From: Methanobacteriota archaeon
Lineage (GTDB): Archaea; Thermoplasmatota; DTKX01; VGTL01
DNA length: 64,000 bases
Direction: 5' to 3'
Assembly (NCBI GenBank): GCA_016874675.1
Contig: VGTL01000001.1
Location: 1 to 64,000 of the forward strand
Part shown: piece after piece, positions 24,082-31,400 of the stretch
How the letters are laid out: the number at the start of each line of letters is the position of its first letter
Numbering within the stretch: position 1 is the first letter of the stretch
Made by a program: the position numbers and the translations under genes
Notes under the pieces: model-generated
Database searches by the model: none
What the model saw: the letters and a program-made list of their open reading frames with translations, nothing else
What the model was told of the DNA's origin: nothing

Positions 24082-24118
24082 AGTAACAATTTTATGATAG
24101 AACCCGGATAATGCCCCG

Positions 24119-25069
24119 ATGGCCATGCGGCACTTCGTGACCGGCGGCGCCGGTTTCATAGGGAGCCACCTCGTGGACAGGCTCCTCCGGGACGGGGAGG
24201 ACGAGGTGACGGTCTACGACAATTTGTCCTCCGGGAAGGAGGAGTTCCTGAAGCACAATCTGGGGAACCGGAGGTTCAGGTTCGTCAAGGCGGACCTCCT
24301 GGACCCCCCGGCGCTCAAAGAGGCCCTCCGGGGCCACGACCTCGTCCACCACCTGGCGGCCAACCCGGACATCCGGCTGGGCACCGCAGTGCCGGAAACG
24401 GACCTCCGGCAGGGGACCCTTGCCACCTTCAACCTGCTCGAGGCGATGCGCGCCACGGGCGCGCGGAGGCTGGCGTTCTCCTCGAGCTCCGTCGTCTACG
24501 GCGAGGCCGCAAGGATTCCCACGCCGGAGGACTACGGGCCCCTCGTCCCGATCTCCCTTTACGCCGCGGCCAAGCTCGGGGCCGAGGGGCTCATCACGGC
24601 CTACTGCCACTCGTTCGACATGCAGTGCTGGATATTCCGCTTCGCGAACGTCATCGGGTCGCGCTCCACCCACGGGGTCATCTTCGACTTCATCAACAAG
24701 CTGCGGCGGAATCCCTCGGAGCTCGAGATACTGGGGAACGGCCGGCAGAGCAAGGCCTACCTGACCGTCTCGGACTGCGTGGACGCCATGCTCTTCGTGA
24801 TAGGCGCGGCAAAGGAGACCGTCAACATCTGCAACCTCGGCTGCGAGGACCAGGTGAACGTGGCGCGCATCGCCGAGATGGTGAGAGAGGAGATGGGGCT
24901 CCCCGGGGCCCGGTTCCGGTTCACGGGCGGCGAGCGCGGCTGGAAGGGCGACGTGCGGGCGATGCTCCTGTCCATCGACCGGCTCAAGGCGCTCGGCTGG
25001 AGGCCCACCACGACCTCGGAGCAGGCGGTGAGGCTGGCGGTGAGGGCCGGTCTGGGCAAGGGGGCCTGA
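24119..25069 (+). CDS. NAD-dependent epimerase (UDP-glucose 4-epimerase family)
   Basis: A 316-aa extended SDR. The NAD loop is FVTGGAGFIGSHLVDRLL. AFSSSSVVYGEA carries the catalytic Ser, and SLYAAAKLGAEGLI carries YxxxK. FRFANVIGSRSTHGVIFDFI and LGNGRQSKAYLTVSDCVDA are the GalE/GalE-like substrate loops. Likely interconverts UDP-glucose and UDP-galactose (or the N-acetyl forms), although similar proteins act as 4,6-dehydratases or UDP-glucuronate epimerases. A TTTTATGAT TATA box ~25 bp upstream of ATG 24119 suggests a leaderless transcript. A GT2 gene follows 12 bp downstream, and GalU, which makes UDP-glucose, lies two genes on. Confidence 0.82.
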   Translation: MAMRHFVTGGAGFIGSHLVDRLLRDGEDEVTVYDNLSSGKEEFLKHNLGNRRFRFVKADLLDPPALKEALRGHDLVHHLAANPDIRLGTAVPETDLRQGTLATFNLLEAMRATGARRLAFSSSSVVYGEAARIPTPEDYGPLVPISLYAAAKLGAEGLITAYCHSFDMQCWIFRFANVIGSRSTHGVIFDFINKLRRNPSELEILGNGRQSKAYLTVSDCVDAMLFVIGAAKETVNICNLGCEDQVNVARIAEMVREEMGLPGARFRFTGGERGWKGDVRAMLLSIDRLKALGWRPTTTSEQAVRLAVRAGLGKGA

Positions 25070-25081
25070 GGGGAGCGCCCC

Positions 25082-25999
25082 ATGCTCGTGAGCGTCGTCA
25101 TCGTCAACTGGAACCGCAGGGACGACTGCCTCAAGGCCATCCAGTCGCTCGTGGACCAGACGCACAAGGAAATCGAGATAATCGTGGTGGACAACCACTC
25201 CGACGACGGCTCCCAGCAGGCCATCCGCGAGAAGTACCCGCAGGTGGTGCTCATCGAGATGCCCCACTCGAAGTTCAGCGCCTGCAGGACATTCAACATC
25301 GGCATGGAGGCGGCGCGGGGCGACATCGTCGCGATAATGGACAACGACGCCGCGTTCGAGAAGGACTGGGTCCGAAACTGCATCCGGCACTTCGAGGAGG
25401 ACCCCGGCGTCGGCGCCGCCACGAGCAAGATAGTGAACGTCTACAAGGAGCACTTCCTCTTCCAGTACGAGACCTGGCCCGACTACTACGACGAAAGGGA
25501 ATACGACATCTACACCTTCCGCGGCTGCGCGTTTGCGGTCCGGGGCGACCTCCTCCGGAAGATAGGCTACTACCCGGAGGAGTTCGAGATATACGCCAAC
25601 GAGGACGACCTGGCGGCCCGCATCTGGGCCGCCGGCCTCAGGATACGGTACTACTCGGACCTGTCGGCGAACCACTACACCTCGAAGGTCCAGCGGCCCG
25701 GCTGGCGCATGGTGTACTACACAACACGCAACCGCATCTGGACCTACCTGCGGTACCTTTCGCCCTCGATGGCGATGGTGCACATCCTCTGGGCCCTCTA
25801 TGTCGAGGGACCGCTCTGCATCAGGGCGGGGCAGGCGAGGCATCTATTCAAGGGCGTGTGGGACGGGTTCAAGGAGCTTCCGCGCCTGGGGGGGAAGCGC
25901 CGGTTCGTTCCGCGGTGGCAGCAGATCATGTGGAGGAACGAGCGGGACGGCCAGAGGAGGCGCCGGACCGCCGCCCCCGCCGCCCCGGAGGGGAAGTGA
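25082..25999 (+). CDS. Glycosyltransferase family 2 (rhamnosyltransferase-like)
   Basis: A 305-aa GT-A transferase of the WbbL-like group. VSVVIVNWNRRDDCLKAIQS is the typical start, VVDNHSDDGS the nucleotide-binding strand, and VAIMDNDAAFEKDW supplies the DxD metal motif. FRGCAFAVRGDLLRKIGYYP and IYANEDDLAARIWAAG carry the acceptor-side ED motif. A hydrophobic helix near residues 230-250 (MVHILWALYVEG) and a basic tail (QRRRRTAAPAAPEGK) suggest peripheral membrane binding. It is 12 bp from the epimerase and 45 bp from galU, in one operon. The acceptor is unknown. Confidence 0.85.
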   Translation: MLVSVVIVNWNRRDDCLKAIQSLVDQTHKEIEIIVVDNHSDDGSQQAIREKYPQVVLIEMPHSKFSACRTFNIGMEAARGDIVAIMDNDAAFEKDWVRNCIRHFEEDPGVGAATSKIVNVYKEHFLFQYETWPDYYDEREYDIYTFRGCAFAVRGDLLRKIGYYPEEFEIYANEDDLAARIWAAGLRIRYYSDLSANHYTSKVQRPGWRMVYYTTRNRIWTYLRYLSPSMAMVHILWALYVEGPLCIRAGQARHLFKGVWDGFKELPRLGGKRRFVPRWQQIMWRNERDGQRRRRTAAPAAPEGK

Positions 26000-26044
26000 G
26001 GTGCCGGCGTCGTTTTTAAGTACGGACCCGACAATCCGGAGAGG

Positions 26045-27052
26045 ATGAAGGCCGTCATCCCCGCCGCCGGCTTCGGCACGAGGTTCCTCCCGGCGACCAA
26101 GTCCCAGCCCAAGGAGATGCTGCCCGTCGTGGACAAGCCCGCCATCCAGTACGTCGTAGAGGAGGCGGTGGAGTCCGGGATAGACGACATCCTGATAATC
26201 ACCGGCCGGGGCAAGCGCGCCATCGAGGACCACTTCGACCGGGCGGGGGAGCTCGAGCACCACCTCCGGGAGAGCGGCCACCCCGAGTTGCTGGGGGCCC
26301 TGGAGGCCATCACCGAGCTCGCCGACCGGGGCCACATACACTACGTCCGCCAGAAGGAGCCCCTGGGCCTGGGCAACGCCATCGCCTGCGCCCGGATGCA
26401 CGTCGGCCGGGAGCCGTTCGCGGTCCTCCTCGGGGACGACATAATCGACGCCCCCCGGCCGTGCACCCGGCAGCTTTTGGACATTTTCGAGAAAGAGGGG
26501 TGCTCCGTCATCGCCGTGGAGCGGGTCCCCCGGGAGAGGCTGGGCTCCTACGGCGTGGTGGCCGTCGAGCCCTCGGACGGGCCGCTCCACGAGGTGCGCG
26601 GCCTGGTCGAGAAGCCCGCCCCGGCGAGGGCGCCCTCCGACCTGGCGGTCATGGGCCGCTACGTGCTGACCCCCGCGGTCTTCGGGTGCCTGGACCGGAC
26701 CGCCCCCGGGAAGCACGGAGAGGTCCAGCTGACGGACGCTCTGGAGCTCCTGCGGAAGAGGGAGCGCATCGTCGCCGTGGAGTTCGAGGGGAGGCGCTAC
26801 GACATCGGGAAGAAGCTCGACTGGCTCAAGGCCACGGTGGAGCTCGCGCTAAAGCGGCAGGAGTTCGGAGACGAGCTCGTCACCCACCTGGGCGGGCTGC
26901 TCGAGGGCATGGGAAGGAGGGCGGGATGGCGGGATGGCGGGAAGGGAGGGGGGCAGGAAGGCAGGAAGGCGGGAAGGCAGGAAGGCAGGAAGGCGGAAAG
27001 GGGTGGATCGGGGGCAGGAATGCGCAGAGGGCGTGGAGGCGGGAGGCGATGA
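26045..27052 (+). CDS. galU: UTP-glucose-1-phosphate uridylyltransferase with a repeat-derived C-terminal tail
   Basis: A 335-aa GalU that makes UDP-glucose from UTP and glucose 1-phosphate. AVIPAAGFGTRFLPATKSQP is the NTP loop, KEMLPVVDKPAIQYVVEEAV the sugar-binding start, and VLLGDDIID the metal site. LVEKPAPARAPSDLAVMGRY and FEGRRYDIGKKLDWLKATVE complete the family pattern. The normal enzyme ends near residue 285. The last ~45 residues are translated from a G/A-rich repeat (26911-27003) and read Gly/Arg/Lys/Glu low complexity. The stop overlaps the start of the next gene as ATGA. A TTTTTAAGT TATA-like box lies ~30 bp upstream. Confidence 0.92.
   Translation: MKAVIPAAGFGTRFLPATKSQPKEMLPVVDKPAIQYVVEEAVESGIDDILIITGRGKRAIEDHFDRAGELEHHLRESGHPELLGALEAITELADRGHIHYVRQKEPLGLGNAIACARMHVGREPFAVLLGDDIIDAPRPCTRQLLDIFEKEGCSVIAVERVPRERLGSYGVVAVEPSDGPLHEVRGLVEKPAPARAPSDLAVMGRYVLTPAVFGCLDRTAPGKHGEVQLTDALELLRKRERIVAVEFEGRRYDIGKKLDWLKATVELALKRQEFGDELVTHLGGLLEGMGRRAGWRDGGKGGGQEGRKAGRQEGRKAERGGSGAGMRRGRGGGRR
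26911..27003 (+). repeat. Purine-rich tandem-word run inside the galU 3' end
   Basis: Repeated GGCGGGATGGCGGGAAGG and GGCAGGAAGGCGGGAAGG-type words, G/A only apart from single C and T per word. It resembles the left arm of the intergenic word arrays but lacks the pyrimidine arm and is translated as the C-terminal tail of GalU. Confidence 0.7.
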
Positions 27053-28374
27053 TAGGGATCCTGGGCGGGGGGCTTGCGGGGCTCAGCGCGGCCTACCACC
27101 TGGAGCGGGCCGGGCGGACGGACTACGTCGTGCTGGAGAGGGAGGACCGGCCGGGGGGGCTCTCGCGCTCGTGGTCGGCGAAGGGCTACACGTTCGACTC
27201 CGGCCCGCACATCATCTACACCCGCGACGAGTACGCCATGGGGCTTATCCGCACGTTCCTCCGGGGGAACCTGGCGAGGAAGCGCAGGGAGAACTGGATC
27301 TGGCTTTGCAGGACCCTGGTCAAGTACCCGTTCGAGACCTTCCTCCACGGGCTGCCGCCGAAGGTCATCATGGATTGCCTGGAGGGCGTCCTCGACGCGC
27401 GCAAGTGCGAGCCGGGCACCCGCCCTGCGAACTTCAGGGAGTGGATCCTCCAGACGTTCGGCGAGGGCATCGCAAGGCACTACTTCATCCCCTACAACCA
27501 GAAGGTGTGGAAGTACCCCCTCGAGAGGATGGGCATCGACTGGATCCAAGGCCGGGTGCCCAGCCCCGACATCCGGGACATGATGAGGGGCGCGCTCGGC
27601 ATACAGGACCGGGACTTCGGGCCCAACGCGATGTTCCACTACCCTGTGCGGGGGGGCATCGGCAGCCTGCCGGCGGCGATGGCCGCCACCATCGGGAACC
27701 TGCGCACGGGCTGCACCGTGACCGGCATAGCGAGGTCCCCGGGCGGCCTGGACGTGGATTTCCTGTTCCGGGGCAGGGAGAGCTCGATGACCTTCTCCGG
27801 GCTCGTCTCCACCATACCGCTGCCCGACCTGGTCCCCCTGATACACGACGCACCCCCGGAGGTGCGCGCCGCGGCGCGCTCACTTGTGTTCACGAGGCTG
27901 CTTTGCATGGGCATCGGCGTGGAGCGCGCCGGCATCTCCGACAAGCACTCGATCTACTACCCCGAGAAGGGGCTGCTATTCAACCGCATCAGTTTCCCGA
28001 TGAACATGGCGCGCTCGACAGCCCCGCGCGGCAAAAGCTCCATCCTGGTCGAGGTCACCTTCCGCAAGGGCGAGCGCCCCGATACTGGGAAGACAGCCGC
28101 CCGGATAGTGGACGACCTGCGCTCGGCCGGTGTGCTGGGGCGCAATGACCGTCTCGACCACCGGGAGGTGCGGACCTGCGACCACGGCTACGTCGTTTAT
28201 GACCTCGACCACCGCAGGAACGTGGACACCATCCACCGCTGGCTCGGGGAGGCGGGCATCCTCCCGGCCGGGCGGTTCGGCGAGTGGGAGTACCACAACA
28301 TGGACCGGTCCATCCTGAGCGGCCGGCGCGCGGCGGAGGAGGCGCTGCGTCCGCGCGGCCCGGCGGCGCAGTAG
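27049..28374 (+). CDS. FAD-dependent oxidoreductase/mutase-like protein of the amine-oxidase family
   Basis: A 441-aa Rossmann flavoprotein. The dinucleotide loop is IGILGGGLAGLSAAYHLERA, followed by VVLEREDRPGGLSRSW (the second FAD motif) and FDSGPHIIYTRDEY. The central NQKVWKYPLERM and YPVRGGIGSLPAAMA regions match the group that includes UDP-galactopyranose mutase, protoporphyrinogen oxidase and related flavoproteins in polysaccharide loci. The start ATG 27049 overlaps the galU stop (ATGA), indicating translational coupling. Next to GalE- and GalU-like enzymes, a role in isomerising or oxidising a nucleotide-linked or lipid-linked hexose is plausible. The exact reaction is not decided. Confidence 0.75.
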   Translation: MIGILGGGLAGLSAAYHLERAGRTDYVVLEREDRPGGLSRSWSAKGYTFDSGPHIIYTRDEYAMGLIRTFLRGNLARKRRENWIWLCRTLVKYPFETFLHGLPPKVIMDCLEGVLDARKCEPGTRPANFREWILQTFGEGIARHYFIPYNQKVWKYPLERMGIDWIQGRVPSPDIRDMMRGALGIQDRDFGPNAMFHYPVRGGIGSLPAAMAATIGNLRTGCTVTGIARSPGGLDVDFLFRGRESSMTFSGLVSTIPLPDLVPLIHDAPPEVRAAARSLVFTRLLCMGIGVERAGISDKHSIYYPEKGLLFNRISFPMNMARSTAPRGKSSILVEVTFRKGERPDTGKTAARIVDDLRSAGVLGRNDRLDHREVRTCDHGYVVYDLDHRRNVDTIHRWLGEAGILPAGRFGEWEYHNMDRSILSGRRAAEEALRPRGPAAQ

Positions 28375-28400
28375 GCACGCGGTCTTGGGGCGGGGCGGGC

Positions 28401-31400
28401 TCATTTCTCGAGCTCGTTCAGGATGTCGTCCAGCGAGAGGGAGCCCTCCGGCTTCTTCGGCTCGGGCCTCTGCTCCTCGGCGGGAGCCGGAGGGGGCGCC
28501 GGCGCGGGCGCGCTCGGTGCCTTCGGCCGGGTGTGGGTGGTCTCGAGCTCCTTCTTGAAGTCCTTGAGCATGCCCCACTCGGTCGTGGAATCGATGCCCT
28601 TTCCCTCGCCGGCACCGCTCTCGCGGCGCTTGAGGAAAGACGAGATGAAGTCCATGTCCTCCGAGACGCCCGAGGCCGGCGGCGCTTGGGCCGGGCCCTC
28701 CGCCGGGGCCCCCGCCCCGGCCGGCATCGCCGTCGGGGCGGGCGGGGAGGGCTCATCGGGCGCGGGCGCGGGTTCGCCGTAGGGTCCCGGTATCGGCTTG
28801 TAGAGCTCCGGCTCCCCGGGCTTGCCGGCCGGCGGCGCCGCGGGCCGGGCCGGCCTCGACAGGGTGGGCGCCGGGGGCGGAAGCCTCACCGCTACCGCAA
28901 AATCGCCCGCCTGGGGCGCCGCCTGGGCCAGGGTGGCAGGTGCGGGCGCGCCGGAAGCGGGAGCCCCGGCACCTTCCGCCGGCGCCGGCGAGGGCGCCCC
29001 GGCGGCCGTGGCAGGGCCCGGCGGGGCCGTCGCGCCCGGCTGGTCCATCGGGGCGACCACGGCCACCTGGACCTCCCTGTACCCGGCCCCGGTGGGCTTC
29101 ATAGGCTCGGCCTCCGCGGAGGCCGCCGGCTCCGGCGGGGGCAGGTCCGACCTGGCCGCCGTCGGTTCCGCCGCCGCGCCCGGAGGTGGAACCCATCCCG
29201 GGCCGCTGGCCGCCGTGCCGCCGGTCGCGGGCGCGCTGTCGACCTCTCCGGGTCCGGGCTCGACGGCGGGCGGTCCGCCGGCCTCGCCGGCCGGCCGTCG
29301 GCGACGTGACATTGTGGAGGCCACGGCGGCCCCCCCGACGACGAGCACCAGGAGGACGATGATCACGAAGCCGTACTGTCCGAAAAAGTCCTGCTGGGCG
29401 CCGGTGCCCTCGACGAAGAGCGTGAAGTTCAGGTGGGTCCGGGCGTACCCGTCAGAGACCACCACGCTGACCAGGTACCTCCCGGAGAGGGAGGATGCCG
29501 GTGTCCAGGTGAGGACACCTGTTTCCGGGTCTATCGACATCCCGCCCGGCTTCGACTCCAGCGTGTAGGTCAGCGGGTCGCCGTCGGAGTCCGACGCCCG
29601 GGCGTGGAACGTCCAGGCGCTCCCGGCCCGGACCCTGAGGAGGTCCGGCTTGCCCAGGAATATTGGCGGGTGGTTCGGGCCCGTCACCCTTATTGTGAAG
29701 TTGAACAGGGAGAAGCCCTTGTTGTCGGAGACGCGGACGACCACCCCGTGCGTGCCGGTCTCGGTCGCGGCCGGAACCCACTCGAACCGGCCGCCGGGCG
29801 AGAGCGTGGCGTTCGGCGGCCCGGTGACCAGGCCGAAGGTCACGGCGTCGCCGTCCGGGTCCGTGGCGGTGAGGTCGTGCCTGTAGGGCAACTGGGCCCG
29901 GGCCGTGCCGGGGGGGACAGACGTGACGGCCGGCAGTCCGTTGGCGCCCTCGGAGGAGACGTTGACCGAGAAGCCGTTCCAGACCGTGTCGACCCCGTCG
30001 GAGGCGAGCACCCTGAAGGTGACAAATCCCGCCTGGTTCTGGGCCGGGATCCACACGAGCCTTCCGGTGCCCTCGTCGATGGCGGCGCCGGCCGGCGACA
30101 CCGACGAGAGCGAGAACCTCACCCGGTCCCCGTCCGGGTCCGTGGCGCAGAACGAGCAGGAGTACTCGTACCCGACGGTCGCGCGGGCGGCCGGCGAGCC
30201 GGACAGGTGCGGGGGATTGTTCACCGGGCTCGTGGACACCGTGAGCACGTAGCCCTGGGATGCGCTCGCCGTGCCGTCCGACACCACGATGCTGACGTTA
30301 TGGTAGCCGATGTGGTCGGCCGTCGGTTGCCAGGTGAGCTCGCCCGTGGTCCCCGAGAGCGTCATGCCGCCGGGAGCCTCGTCCAGGATGTACGACAGGC
30401 GGTCGCGACGGTCGGGGTCCCGGCCGTCCACGATGTAGATGTAGAGCTCGTTGATTATCGCCCGCAACGGGGGCTGGCTGTCTATCCGGGGCGGGTTGTT
30501 GGGGTACGTGACAGGGGTCCATCCGACCTGCAGCGATGAGACGCCGACCGCGCAGGACGTTGCCGAGGAGAACGACAGGGGCACGAGCCGGCTGTCACCC
30601 GCATCATTGCGATGGGCGTCCAGGTAGGCGTTCATGGCGGCTTCCAGGTTGCCGGTCCGGACGCCGGTGGTGAATATCCCCAGGTGGGCCCAGTCGGTGC
30701 GGCCGTCGGCGCCGACGTCCAGCGAGCAGTCGAGGGGGAATGTCCTGAACGTGTAGGACCGGGCCAGGCCGCCGAGCGCCGGGGTCGTGGTGTGGTCCCC
30801 GACGAGCAGGGCCCGGAGCAGGAGGGAGCTCCCCGAGGCATTGGTGGGGACGTCCGGCACCAGGGGGGACCAGGAGGCGCCCCGGTCCACGGAGTACAGG
30901 ACCGTCACCGTTTTTCCCGAAGAGGAGGGCGAGGCGAGGACCGACGCGAGCTCCTCGCCGGTCTGCAGCGACACGGCGGGGAGGTCGACCTGGCCGCGCC
31001 CGCGGAAGTAGTCGAACTCCGCGTTGATACCCGTCAGGACCGGCGTGGAGTCGTTTTGGCCGGTCGCCAGCGTGGCGGTCCACTGCAGGTAGCGGCCCGG
31101 CGGGACGGACGCGGGTGTGCCGGTGAGGTTCGTCCAGTGGGAATAGGGGACGGTGCCCGGGGCCGGGCTTGTCCGGACCCGGACCGTGACGCTGGTGTTG
31201 GGGGGCGCCCTCGCTGAGGCCGACATCCGCAGGTTGGCCGGGCTCACGCCCAGATCGACGTCGCCGGCGGGAGCGATGGTGCCGTCGGGGAAATGGCCGG
31301 CCCGGGCGGAGCCGATGCGCCACACCGTGCCGTTGAGCGCCGAGTAGTACATCGAGTAGTTGCCGGCAGCGGGGTCCTCCGGCGGGACACTGTCCAGGCC

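Noticed and set aside
26461..27048. Upstream extension of the FAD protein to 26461
   Set aside because: It overlaps galU in another frame and is low complexity; the dinucleotide-binding motif begins right at ATG 27049.
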